Source: CAWCGU01 sp963838095 (GTDB lineage: Bacteria > Actinomycetota > Thermoleophilia > Solirubrobacterales > 70-9). Taken from it: a stretch of 64,000 nucleotides of DNA. A model generated the notes under the pieces. The model saw only the letters and a list, made by a program, of their open reading frames with translations. It was not told the DNA's origin and ran no database searches. Shown piece by piece: positions 26,902 to 38,056 of the stretch (positions within the stretch are counted from its first letter, which is position 1; every line of letters begins with the position of its first letter). Location: assembly GCA_963838095.1 (NCBI GenBank), contig CAWIPO010000008.1, positions 620,001 to 684,000 on the forward strand, written 5' to 3'. The position numbers were made by a program, and so were the translations under genes.

Positions 26902-27275
26902 CCCCTGCGTGCCAGGCGCTCGCGGTAGAGCCGGTAGTCACGCCGATCGGGGCGCAGGTTCGACGCCAGCGCCAGATGCCGGCGCGCGCGGTCGGGCTGC
27001 CCGCACAGCGTCAGCGCGCGGCCGAGGCAGAAGTGGGCGTAGTCGTTGACCGGATAGCGCTCGAGGACGGCCTCGAACTCCTGTGCAGCCTCGGGAAAGC
27101 GCCCGGCGTGGAAGTAGGCCCGGCCGAGGGCTTCGCGGATCGACGACTTCTCGGGGGCGAGGCGGGCGGCCTTTGTCAGCGGGACGGTCGCCTGGGCATA
27201 GTCGCGGCTCTCGAGGAGCGCCATGCCCTTCTGAACAAGCATGTAAAGAGAGTCATCCGGAGTGGTATCGGCCAC
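26898..27275 (-). CDS. Small tetratricopeptide-repeat protein
   Basis: 125 aa consisting mostly of three TPR-like helix pairs: MALLESRDYAQATVPLTKAARLAPEKSS, IREALGRAYFHAGRFPEAAQEFEAVLERYPVN, and YAHFCLGRALTLCGQPDRARRHLALASNLRPD. Probably a protein-interaction module; partner unknown. It lies 21 nt after coaBC and is coupled to dtd. Confidence 0.85.
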   Translation of the reverse strand: MADTTPDDSLYMLVQKGMALLESRDYAQATVPLTKAARLAPEKSSIREALGRAYFHAGRFPEAAQEFEAVLERYPVNDYAHFCLGRALTLCGQPDRARRHLALASNLRPDRRDYRLYRERLARRG

Positions 27276-27296
27276 TACCTGAGAGTGTAGGACGGC

Positions 27297-28547
27297 TCAG
27301 GAGGTTGTTACACCGCTTCGTATCGCCTCGACGCGATTAAGAATGGCGTCGGCCACGTCCTCCTTCGAGGCCAGCGGAACGTGGGTCTCGTTATCGGCCT
27401 CCACGATCACCACCTCGTTCTCGGCGCTCTCGAAGCCGATGTCCGGCCGGGAAACGTCGTTGACGACGATCGCGTCCGCCCCCTTCCTGCCCAGCTTCTC
27501 TCTCGCGCGTCCCACGGGATCGCCGCCGTGCTCGGCTGCAAAACCGACGATCGTCTGGCCCGGTGCCCGCATCTCCCCCAGCCCGGCGAGGATGTCCGCG
27601 GTCGGCTCGAGCCTCAGCTCCAGTCCGCCTTCTCGCGCCTCCCGCACGATCTTCTCGCCGGCCTGATCAGCGGCGCGAAAGTCGGCCACGGCTGCGGCCA
27701 TCAGCACCACGTGTGCGGCCTCAAACTCCTCCTTCAGTGCTCGTTCGAGCTCGGCGGCGGTTTCGACGTTCAAACGTCTTACTCCCGGCGACGCCTCGAG
27801 CGCAACATTCGCCGCCACCAGCGTCACGTCCGCACCGCGGGCCGCCGCGCGCCCCGCAAGCGCCACTCCCATCCGCCCGCTCGAGCGGTTACCGATGAAA
27901 CGCACGGGGTCAATCGGCTCACGCGTCCCCCCCGCGCTGACCAGCACGCGGAGGCCATCCCACGCCCCGCTCGGACCGGGGAGAAGGGACTCGATCCGAT
28001 CGAGCAGCCGCTTCGGGTCCGGAAGCCGCCCCACGCCGTGCTCGCCACGCGAGGCGAGCGCCCCAGCCTCGGGGTCAATCACCGTGATCCCACGTTCGCG
28101 AAGCGCCGCCAGGTTGGCGCGGGTCGCTGGGTCGTCGTACATGCGCTCGTTCATCGCCGGGGCGACGAGGAGGGGCGCGGTGCATGCCAGGAAAGCGGTG
28201 GTCACCATGCTGTCGGCGAGGCCCGCTGCAAGCTTCGCGATCGTGTTCGCGGAGGCCGGGGCGATGATGTAGGCGTCGGCGTTCTGCGCCACCTGAAGGT
28301 GCCCGATCGGGTCGTGCTCGGGAAGCGCTTCCCCGGGATATGCACCGCGCATCGGGTCGCGCTCGAACTCGTCGCTCAACACGGGGGAACCGACGATCCC
28401 CTCAAATGATGCGGCGCCGACGAAGCGCTTTGCTGCGGGGGTCATCAGCACGCGGACGCCGTGGCCCGCGGTTGTCGCCAGGCGCGCCAACTCGAGCGCC
28501 TTGTAGGCGGCAATCCCGCCGCTGACGCCGAGCAGGATCCGTGCCAT
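27297..28547 (-). CDS. coaBC: Phosphopantothenoylcysteine decarboxylase / phosphopantothenate-cysteine ligase
   Basis: 416-aa bifunctional coenzyme A enzyme. The CoaC flavoprotein half has GVSGGIAAYKALELAR, the PASANT motif and the APAMN-type motif (VAPAMNERMY). The CoaB half has SAGGTREPIDPVRFIGNRSSGRMG and AAAVADFR, with a Lys-rich ligase motif further on. Start is 9 nt after rpoZ. Confidence 0.96.
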   Translation of the reverse strand: MARILLGVSGGIAAYKALELARLATTAGHGVRVLMTPAAKRFVGAASFEGIVGSPVLSDEFERDPMRGAYPGEALPEHDPIGHLQVAQNADAYIIAPASANTIAKLAAGLADSMVTTAFLACTAPLLVAPAMNERMYDDPATRANLAALRERGITVIDPEAGALASRGEHGVGRLPDPKRLLDRIESLLPGPSGAWDGLRVLVSAGGTREPIDPVRFIGNRSSGRMGVALAGRAAARGADVTLVAANVALEASPGVRRLNVETAAELERALKEEFEAAHVVLMAAAVADFRAADQAGEKIVREAREGGLELRLEPTADILAGLGEMRAPGQTIVGFAAEHGGDPVGRAREKLGRKGADAIVVNDVSRPDIGFESAENEVVIVEADNETHVPLASKEDVADAILNRVEAIRSGVTTS

Positions 28548-28556
28548 CAGCTGCAG

Positions 28557-28787
28557 CTACGTGCGGTAGCGGTACTTGAGCTTGCCGGCGGCGAGCTCGT
28601 CGAGCGCGATCGTGAGGTAGTTGCCGCTGTGGGTCTCCACCATCGGCGGCGTGTACTCCTCATAGGTGCCCTCGCCAAGTGCTCGGTAGTAGCTGTTCAG
28701 CTGGCGGGCGCGCTTCGCGGCAACGACGACGGCGGCGAAATGAGTGTCCGTCCGGTCCAACAGCTTGTCGACTCGTGGCTTGATCAT
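28557..28787 (-). CDS. rpoZ: RNA polymerase omega subunit
   Basis: 76-aa omega subunit that aids beta' folding and RNAP assembly. Contains VDKLLDRTDTHFAAVVVAAKRARQLNSYY and the C-terminal ALDELAAGKLKYRY. The start ATG 28787 overlaps the stop of the preceding 20-codon peptide as ATGA, and no Shine-Dalgarno of its own is present. Its translation probably depends on ribosomes that have just translated that peptide. Confidence 0.95.
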   Translation of the reverse strand: MIKPRVDKLLDRTDTHFAAVVVAAKRARQLNSYYRALGEGTYEEYTPPMVETHSGNYLTIALDELAAGKLKYRYRT

Positions 28788-28846
28788 CTCATGCAGATGA
28801 GATTGAGCCGAACCGGACGCGAAGCGGAGGATTTGGCGATGGTCAT
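28784..28846 (-). CDS. 20-aa repeated leader/coupling peptide, copy 1 (gmk-rpoZ)
   Basis: Encodes MTIAKSSASRPVRLNLICMR and stops with TGA overlapping the rpoZ ATG. The same peptide occurs in two other operons of this window (37994-38056 and 63062-63124). The end folds as a hairpin TCTCAT-CTGC-ATGAGA over the rpoZ start. The last sense codons are ATG AGA, AGA being rare in this GC-rich DNA. There is no Shine-Dalgarno; a TAGACT -10-like hexamer ends 7 nt before the ATG, the spacing of actinobacterial leaderless promoters, so a transcript could begin at this codon. The reading frame and repeats are seen directly; translation is inferred. Family unknown to me. Confidence 0.6.
   Translation of the reverse strand: MTIAKSSASRPVRLNLICMR
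28787..28837 (-). repeat. 51-nt dispersed repeat, copy 1
   Basis: Core shared with 37997-38047 and 63065-63115; two substitutions against copy 3 and three against copy 2. It covers codons 4-20 of the small peptide and contains the 6-bp hairpin TCTCAT/ATGAGA. Confidence 0.9.
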
Positions 28847-28877
28847 GTCGGCTAGTCTAGAGATCGGCTGACGAGGA

Positions 28878-29435
28878 TCATGCACCAAGTTCGGCGCGCA
28901 CGATTGCCTCCAGCTCATCGGTTGCTCGCTCCAGGTCGTCGTTGACCACCTGGTGCTCGAATTCGTCCTGCGCGGCAAGCTCCTCCAGGGCGACCTGGAG
29001 ACGGCGCGCGATCGCCTCGGGGGAATCGGTCCCACGCCCCTCCAGCCGGGTGCGTAAGACGTCCGCGCTCGGAGGAGCGATGAAGATCAGCACCGCCTCG
29101 GGCATCGCGTCGCGCACCTGGCGCGCGCCCTGCACCTCGATCTCCAGCGCCACGGAGCGACCGCCGGCGAGCCGGTTCTCCACCTCTGATCGCGGCGTGC
29201 CGTAGCGGTTTCCGCTGTATCCGGCGTGCTCGAGGAACGCCTCCTCGGCGGCCATCCGATCGAACTCCTCCGCCTCCAGGAAGTGGTAGTCGCGTCCGTC
29301 GCGCTCCCCCGCCCTCGGCTGCCTCGTGGTCGCAGACACCGACAGCTCGAGCTCCGGCAAGCGCTCCCGCAGCCGAGAGATCAGCGTCCCCTTGCCGACG
29401 CCGGACGGCCCGGTGATGACAAAAACCTTGGACAC
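28878..29435 (-). CDS. gmk: Guanylate kinase
   Basis: 185-aa enzyme phosphorylating GMP to GDP. P-loop GPSGVGKGT, GMP-binding SVSATTRQPRAGERDGRDYHF, and EIEVQGARQVR are intact. GTG start with an AAAGGA ribosome-binding site. In the mihF-gmk-[peptide]-rpoZ-coaBC transcript, the same order as in many actinobacteria apart from the peptide. Confidence 0.96.
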   Translation of the reverse strand: MSKVFVITGPSGVGKGTLISRLRERLPELELSVSATTRQPRAGERDGRDYHFLEAEEFDRMAAEEAFLEHAGYSGNRYGTPRSEVENRLAGGRSVALEIEVQGARQVRDAMPEAVLIFIAPPSADVLRTRLEGRGTDSPEAIARRLQVALEELAAQDEFEHQVVNDDLERATDELEAIVRAELGA

Positions 29436-29506
29436 GGCAGCATCCTTTCAAGCCCCCAGGACCGGACCCCGCCCCCGGAGGCGCCGGATTGCAGCGGCTT
29501 GTACGC

Positions 29507-29848
29507 CTAGCGGCGGCGCAGCTGTTGGACCAGCTCGTTGCGCTGGCGTTCTGACAGTCCGCCGATCGTCTTGCTCGGCGAGATCCGGCAGTGGCTGAGG
29601 ATCCGATTCGCCTTCACGCGCCCGTACTTGGGAACGGCGAGGATCATGTCGATCGCCTTCGCAGACAACACGTAATCGGGCGGGTCGAGCAGCAAGGTTT
29701 CGATCCTCGCCTTACCCGCCTTCAGATCGCGCTTCAGCTTGGCACGCGACGTGCGGATGTCGTTGGCCTTCCCCAGGGCCCGCATCCTTTGGTCGTGGGT
29801 ACGCTCGGGGACGGCGGCGGCAGCGGCGGTCTCGAGCGAGGGGGCCAT
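29507..29848 (-). CDS. mihF: Actinobacterial integration host factor (mIHF)
   Basis: 113-aa nucleoid-associated DNA-binding protein of the actinobacterial IHF type, unrelated to the enterobacterial IHF/HU fold. Core: RMRALGKANDIRTSRAKLKRDLKAGK, then the helix-two-turn-helix region with IDMILAVPKYGRVKANRILSHCRISPSKTIGGLSERQRNELVQQL. Next to gmk as in mycobacteria and streptomycetes. A near-consensus promoter lies directly before its start. Confidence 0.95.
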   Translation of the reverse strand: MAPSLETAAAAAVPERTHDQRMRALGKANDIRTSRAKLKRDLKAGKARIETLLLDPPDYVLSAKAIDMILAVPKYGRVKANRILSHCRISPSKTIGGLSERQRNELVQQLRRR

Positions 29849-29858
29849 TCGGGGCGCG

Positions 29859-29886
29859 AGTATAACTGCGTCAGGCAGGCTTGCAA
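29859..29886 (-). promoter_or_regulatory. mihF promoter
   Basis: TTGCAA (29881-29886) and TATACT (29859-29864) are separated by 16 nt. The -10 ends 10 nt before the mihF ATG and no ribosome-binding site is visible, so the mRNA is leaderless or nearly so. Drives mihF-gmk-rpoZ-coaBC-TPR-dtd. Confidence 0.65.
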
Positions 29887-29946
29887 GCGTGAATTCGCGT
29901 TTTTCGGGTTTTCCGTCTCGAATTTCAGTAAAGCTCAGGTAGAGGG

Positions 29947-30888
29947 TTAGATCCCCAGCAACTCCGATGCTCGGCCGCCGAGTTGATCGAGGCCCCGGAT
30001 TCCGCGCCGAGCCAACTCATCGGCGAGCTCGTCGCGGATGCGGACAGCCGCTCCCGGGTCACGAAAGTTGGCCGTTCCGACGGCAATCGCACTCGCCCCG
30101 GAGGCCAAAAAGCCGAGGGCGTCGGCCCCGGATTCTATTCCGCCCATCCCGACGACCGGAATCGAGATGACCGCAGACACCGCGCGCACCTGCGCCAGCG
30201 CAACCGGCCTCACGGCCGCACCAGAGAGCCCGCCCGACCCCGCTCCAAGCCATGGCTTGGAGCCGTCCGGCTCCATTGCGACGGCTTTCAGGGTGTTGAT
30301 CAGCGAGACGGCGTCCGCACCGCCCTGCTCGGCGGCGGCTGCGACGGCTCCCGGGTCGGCGACGTTGGGTGTGAGCTTCGTGATCAACGGCTTCGCCGTC
30401 AGCGGGCGAAGGGCATGCAGCAGCGAAAGCGCTTCGGCCGGCTCCTCGCCGACGATCAACCCCGATTTCACATTCGGGCAGGAGATGTTGAGCTCGATCG
30501 CTGCGACCTCGTCCCGGCTCGCCACGCCGTCGACAAGGCGGAGGAACTCGTCCGTGCTCGTTCCCATGACCGAGACGATCAGGGGCACCGGCAATTCGGC
30601 CAGCCGCGGAAGGTCCTCAGCGATGAAGCCATCGAGCCCCTTGTTCGGGAGGCCGATGGAGTTGATCATCCCGCTCGGGGTCTCGTAGAGACGCGGCGGA
30701 GGGTTGCCCGCTCTCGGCTCCGGGGTGATGGTCTTGGAGACGAAGGCGGAGAAGGGGAAGTTCTCCAGGAGTTGGTCGCCGAAGGCCTTACGCGCGGCGA
30801 TCGCATCGAAGGTCCCGGACCCGTTGAGGACGGGGTGCTCCAGGCGTAAACCAGCTATTTCGACGCTCAGATCCACGAACGGCAGCAC
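29947..30888 (-). CDS. pyrD: Dihydroorotate dehydrogenase, class 1B catalytic subunit
   Basis: 313-aa FMN enzyme oxidising dihydroorotate to orotate. Class 1 motifs: LNGSGTFDA, SKTITPEPRAGNPPPRL, ELNISCPNVKSG with the class 1 catalytic cysteine region, KLTPNV, INTLKAVAM and GMGGIESGADALGFLASGASAIAVGTANF. The neighbouring PyrK-like subunit makes this the NAD-linked class 1B type. The first GTG (30888) is used; a slightly later start at VDLSVEIAGL is possible. The 115 nt between pyrK and pyrD contain an inverted repeat. Confidence 0.94.
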   Translation of the reverse strand: MLPFVDLSVEIAGLRLEHPVLNGSGTFDAIAARKAFGDQLLENFPFSAFVSKTITPEPRAGNPPPRLYETPSGMINSIGLPNKGLDGFIAEDLPRLAELPVPLIVSVMGTSTDEFLRLVDGVASRDEVAAIELNISCPNVKSGLIVGEEPAEALSLLHALRPLTAKPLITKLTPNVADPGAVAAAAEQGGADAVSLINTLKAVAMEPDGSKPWLGAGSGGLSGAAVRPVALAQVRAVSAVISIPVVGMGGIESGADALGFLASGASAIAVGTANFRDPGAAVRIRDELADELARRGIRGLDQLGGRASELLGI

Positions 30889-30925
30889 CGAGATGGGGTT
30901 TTGCGGAGGCGCCGGCGACGAGAGT

Positions 30926-30956
30926 TACGTTTTGCATGACATACATGCATTTCGTA
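30926..30956. promoter_or_regulatory. Inverted repeat upstream of pyrD
   Basis: Arms TACG-TTT-TGCATG and CATGCA-TTT-CGTA around a 5-nt centre. As RNA it gives a 6-bp hairpin plus a 4-bp stem with a symmetric internal loop; as DNA it is a possible operator. It lies in an AT-richer stretch that is out of character for the operon. Confidence 0.45.
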
Positions 30957-31003
30957 CCTCTCGTCCAATGAAGGCGATGCGTGGTGCTCTACATGCTCGT
31001 TCA

Positions 31004-31878
31004 TTAGTGCCCCGCCCCCGCCACCATCGCCGTTTCGATCTCGTTCGCACGTACCACAGGCCCGTCGGTGCAGAGGCGCATGTAGCCGCCCCCGGCCAGC
31101 GGCACCGCGCAGCCGAAGCAGGCCCCGAAGCCGCATGCCATCGGGCTCTCCATCGCCAGCTCGGCCGGCACCCCCCGCTCGAGGCACATCACGCGCACCG
31201 CTTCGAGCATCGCGGGGGGCCCGCAGGCGTAGATCGCCGAGCTGGCGGCGTCATCACCCTCGAGCAGCACCGAGAGCAGGTCGGTTACGTACCCCCGGTG
31301 CCCCACGTGGCCGTCCTCGCTTGCGAAGCGCACCTCGCTGCAGTCGAACAGCTCCACCCCGCCCGAGTGCTCCCGATCGCGGAAGCCGAGCAGGGTCCGG
31401 GTGGGCACGCCGCGCTCGACGAGCGTCTTTCGCCACGCTGCAAGCGGCGCCACCCCGATCCCACCCCCGACGAGGATCGCCCCCGCGGGTTCGGCGCCGA
31501 GCTCGCTCGGTGCCGAAAACGGCCGCCCCAGCGGACCGGTCAGCCACAGCTCCTCTCCGGCGGCGACATCGACCAGCCTCGCGGTCCCGGGTCCCACGGC
31601 CTCCGCCAAGAACTCGAGCTCCACGCCACCCCCGTTGGCGCTCGCCGAGGCAAACGAGAACGCCCGTGGCAGATATGGCCGGCCCGTGTCGCCTCCCCAG
31701 CCGGCAGCCGTTGCCAGCATGTAGAACTGCCCCGGAGCGGGAATCGGTCCGCTCTCGTCACGGAGGGCAAAGACCCTGTAGCCGCCGGAGGGGCGGTTAG
31801 CCGTCACCTCGGCGAGCCGGCGAGCCGGTGGGGCCAGCACTCGCTGATCGCTGCTTGTCGGCGGCCCGTTGGTGGTGC

Positions 31879-31882
<4 letters not shown>
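31004..31882 (-). CDS. pyrK: Dihydroorotate dehydrogenase electron-transfer subunit (PyrK-like)
   Basis: 292-aa FAD/2Fe-2S protein of the ferredoxin-NADP reductase-like fold that passes electrons from PyrD to NAD. FAD-binding RPYLPRAFSFASAS, GPLGRPF, NAD-binding GGGIGVAPL, and the C-terminal cluster MACGFGACFGCAVPL followed by a further Cys (MRLCTDGPV) fit the PyrK [2Fe-2S] site. GTG start 31882 overlaps the carB stop as GTGA. Confidence 0.93.
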
Positions 31883-34987
<3,105 letters not shown>

Positions 34988-34995
<8 letters not shown>

Positions 34996-36124
34996 TGGCG
35001 AGCCCAACGAAGCGGTCGAAGAGGTGGCGGGCGTCGTGGGGTCCGGGGCCGGCCTCCGGGTGGTACTGGACCGTGCAGCCCGGGACGTCCTTCAGCACCA
35101 GTCCCTCTACCGTGCGGTCGTACAGGTTCAGGTGCGAGAGCTGGGCGGCGCCGAAGTCGGTGTCCCAGCGCACCGGCTCGTCCGTCTCGAGCTTTCCTTC
35201 GCCGCTTGGTCCGGCGACGGCGAAGCCATGGTTTTGCGAGGTGATCTCGATTTTCCCGGTTGCCAGCTCCTTGACGGGATGGTTGGCTCCCCGATGCCCA
35301 AACGGCAGCTTGAACGTCTCCAGGCCCACCGCGCGACACAGCAGCTGGTGGCCAAGGCAGATTCCGACCACCGGGCGCTTGCCGACGAGGTCACGAACGG
35401 TGTCGACGACATAGTCCAGCGCAGCAGGGTCGCCGGGCCCGTTGGCCAGGAAGATCAGATCGGGATCCGCCGCGAGCACCGTCTTTGCGGAAGCTGAGCA
35501 CGGCAGTAGTGTCAACCGGCAATTTCGCTCGCGAAACTGCCGAATAATTGAGTGCTTGATCCCGGTGTCGATGCCCACCACGTGCGGGCCATCCCCCTCG
35601 ATCTCGATCGGAGCGCCGGGGGTGACGGTGCGCGCGTAGTCGGCGCCCTGCATCGACGGCTCCGCGGCAACCCGCTCGCGTGCCTCGGCCTCGCTTGTCT
35701 CGCTGCTGAAGATCCCGCCTCGCATCGCTCCACGGTCGCGGATGTGGCGCACCAGAGCCCTCGTGTCGACGCCGGAGATCCCGGTGATCCCGCAATCGCG
35801 CAGCCAGTCCAGCCAGCCCCCCTCGGCATCGGCCGATTCCTCGTCGTTGTGCGCCTCGCGCATGATCACCGCGCGGGCGTGGATGCCGTCGGACTCCATC
35901 GCCTCGGCGGCGACGCCGTAGTTGCCGATCAGCGGGTACGTGAAGGTGATGATCTGGCCGGCGTAGGAGGGGTCGGTGACCGCCTCCTGGTAGCCGGTCA
36001 TCGAGGTGTTGAAGACCACCTCGCCAGTGATCGCCGACGCTCCCAGGGCTCCGCAGAGATCGCCCTCGAGCCGTGTGCCGTCCTCGAGCAGGACAAAGCC
36101 GGGTGCAGTCGCGGGAGCGCTCAC
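34988..36124 (-). CDS. carA: Carbamoyl-phosphate synthase small subunit
   Basis: 378-aa glutamine amidotransferase subunit supplying ammonia to CarB. N-terminal domain with FNTSMTGYQEAVTDPSYAGQIITFTYPLIGNYG; class I GATase with FLANGPGDP, catalytic Cys in VGICLGHQLL and the His/Glu pair in YHPEAGPGPHD. GTG start overlaps the isochorismatase-like stop (GTGA). Confidence 0.97.
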
Positions 36125-36654
36125 TTGACCAGCGCCTGAACCGCCTTGAACTCTGCCGCATCGGAGCGGCGCAGGAGCTCGAACAGGGCCGTCTCGACGC
36201 TCGTCACCAGGCCTCCGGCGGCCTCCGCGCGCTGCAGGCCGATCTCCTTGTTCGCTTCGGTACGCGACCCGACCGCGTCGCGCGCGACCTGCACCTCCAC
36301 CCCGCTACCTGCCAGGTCGATCACCGTCTGGTTGACGCAGACGTGGGTCTCGATCCCGCAGACCAGAGCCTGGTCGCGCCCGCCCAGGTCGAACCCGTCC
36401 GCGGCGGCCGCGGAGAAGCTGAGCTTCTCGAGCGGCTCGACGTCGTCGGGCAGGTGCTCGGCGACTTCCGGGACCGTCGTACCCAGGCCCTTTGGGTACT
36501 GCTCGGTGATCACGATCGGGATTCCCATCGCCTCGGCCCCCTGAACCAGGGTGGCGGTGCCGGCGGCGATCGCATCGAAATCGGGGATCGCCTTTCGAAA
36601 CGCCTCCTGGACGTCGACCACTACCAGCACGGTCCGATCGCGGTCGAGCTTCAC
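36121..36654 (-). CDS. Isochorismatase-like cysteine hydrolase in the pyr operon
   Basis: 177-aa cysteine hydrolase. Catalytic triad candidates: Asp in VLVVVDVQEAF, Lys in EPLEKLSFSA and the nucleophilic Cys in GIETHVCVNQTV, with a cis-peptide-bond region just before the Cys. This group includes nicotinamidases, isochorismatases and ureidoacrylate or carbamoyl-sarcosine amidohydrolases, so the substrate is unknown. It overlaps pyrC by GTGA upstream and carA by GTGA downstream, meaning it is made with the pyrimidine enzymes. A role in carbamoyl or ureido compound turnover is a guess from context. Confidence 0.85.
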   Translation of the reverse strand: MKLDRDRTVLVVVDVQEAFRKAIPDFDAIAAGTATLVQGAEAMGIPIVITEQYPKGLGTTVPEVAEHLPDDVEPLEKLSFSAAAADGFDLGGRDQALVCGIETHVCVNQTVIDLAGSGVEVQVARDAVGSRTEANKEIGLQRAEAAGGLVTSVETALFELLRRSDAAEFKAVQALVK

Positions 36655-37997
36655 GCGGCAACTCCGACTGCGAAGGCCCGCTGCCGGTAGGCGACCGAGC
36701 CTCCGGCGACCGTCATCAGCACTCGGCCGGTGAGCTTGCGGCCCGCGAAGCAGCTGTTCTCGGAGCGGCTCTCCCATCCCTCCGCCCCGGCCTCCCACTC
36801 TGCCCCGGGATCGACGAGGACGATGTTCGCCTCGCTTCCGACGCTGAGGCTCGGCGGCTCGAACCCGAGGCAGCGCGCGCCGGCGCTCATCCGCTCGACG
36901 AGCAGCCCGAGCTCGAGGATCCCGGGCAGGACGAGATCGGTGTAAAGCACGGCGAATGCCGTCTCCAGCCCTGTCACGCCCATCGCCGCCTGCTCGAACG
37001 GAACCTCCTTCTCGTCGATCGAATGCGGCGCGTGATCTGTGCCGATGCAGTCGATTGTCCCGCTGCGCAGGCCCTCGATCAGGGACTGGCGATCCGCTTC
37101 GGCGCGCAGCGGCGGATTCATCTTGAATCGGGCATCGAGCGAGCGCACGGCCTCGTGGGTGAGCGTCAGATGATGGGGAGTCGCTTCGGCCGTGATCGAG
37201 ATCCCCTGCTCCTTGGCCGCCTGCATTGCTTGCACCGAGGCCGCGGCGGAGAGGTGCTGCACGTGGATGCGGCCGCCCTCATACCCTGCGATCGCCGCGT
37301 CGCGAGCGATCATCGTCGATTCCGAGATCGAGGGAATCCCGCCCAGCCCGGTGGCGGCCGACACCTCGCCCTCGTGGGTGACTCCGTCGCCGGATAGCTC
37401 GGGGTCCTCCTCGTGCAGCGCGATCGTCCCCCCGGCCACCCGCTGGTATTGCAACGCGCGCCTCATGATCCGAGCGCTGCGGATCGGCAGCCCGTCGTCG
37501 GAGAAGCCGGCCGCGCCCGCCTCCCGCAGCTCCACCATGTCGGTCAGCTCCTCGCCTCGCATTCCGCGGGTGACGGTGGCGAGAAATCCGACTGGGATGA
37601 ACGCTTCGCGCGCGGCCCCCTCGCGCAGGTCGCGAATGCCCTGGACCGAGTCGACGGGCGGCTCGGTGTTCGCCATCGCGACGATCCCGCAGTAGCCGCC
37701 GGCGGCTGCCGCGCGGGTTCCCGTCTCCAGATCCTCCTCGTCCTCACGCCCCGGAGTGCGCAGATGAACGTGGGGATCGAAGAACGCCGGCAGCGCCAGC
37801 ATCCCCTCGGCGTCGATCTGCTCGAGATGGTCCTCGGAGGTGCTTCCCGGTGCGCGCAGCTCGGCGATCGTGCCGTCACGGACGACAATGTCGTGGCCGG
37901 CATCGATTTCGGCGCGTGGGTCGAGGGTGCGAACACCCCGGAGAACGAGGCTGGCACCGGATGGGCGCCGCCAGTCGAGCGACGAGATGGTTTTCAT
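36651..37997 (-). CDS. pyrC: Dihydroorotase
   Basis: 448-aa zinc amidohydrolase cyclising carbamoyl-aspartate. Metal motif DPHVHLRTPGREDEED, later metal ligands in IHVQHLSAA and TADATPHHL-type segment (ITAEATPHHLTLTHE), and the GTDHAPH motif (IDCIGTDHAPHSIDEKE). ATG 37997 is used: it overlaps the stop of the 20-codon peptide as ATGA. No Shine-Dalgarno precedes it, so translation is probably coupled to the peptide and thus to pyrB. Confidence 0.96.
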   Translation of the reverse strand: MKTISSLDWRRPSGASLVLRGVRTLDPRAEIDAGHDIVVRDGTIAELRAPGSTSEDHLEQIDAEGMLALPAFFDPHVHLRTPGREDEEDLETGTRAAAAGGYCGIVAMANTEPPVDSVQGIRDLREGAAREAFIPVGFLATVTRGMRGEELTDMVELREAGAAGFSDDGLPIRSARIMRRALQYQRVAGGTIALHEEDPELSGDGVTHEGEVSAATGLGGIPSISESTMIARDAAIAGYEGGRIHVQHLSAAASVQAMQAAKEQGISITAEATPHHLTLTHEAVRSLDARFKMNPPLRAEADRQSLIEGLRSGTIDCIGTDHAPHSIDEKEVPFEQAAMGVTGLETAFAVLYTDLVLPGILELGLLVERMSAGARCLGFEPPSLSVGSEANIVLVDPGAEWEAGAEGWESRSENSCFAGRKLTGRVLMTVAGGSVAYRQRAFAVGVAA

Positions 37998-38056
37998 CTC
38001 ATGCAGATGAGATCGAGCCGAACCGGACGCGGAGCGGAGGATTCGGCGGTTTTCAT
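37994..38056 (-). CDS. 20-aa repeated leader/coupling peptide, copy 2 (pyrB-pyrC)
   Basis: Encodes MKTAESSAPRPVRLDLICMR. Its ATG overlaps the pyrB stop (ATGA, 38053-38056) and its TGA overlaps the pyrC ATG (37994-37997), so three reading frames are chained by two 4-nt overlaps. The terminal hairpin TCTCAT-CTGC-ATGAGA would hide the pyrC start until a ribosome translates through. An outer inverted repeat GCCGAA/TTCGGC spans the middle of the frame. The frame is seen directly; expression and role are inferred. Confidence 0.65.
   Translation of the reverse strand: MKTAESSAPRPVRLDLICMR
37997..38047 (-). repeat. 51-nt dispersed repeat, copy 2
   Basis: One substitution against copy 3 (S to P codon) and three against copy 1. 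The boundaries coincide with the end of the peptide frame and with codon 4. Confidence 0.9.
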
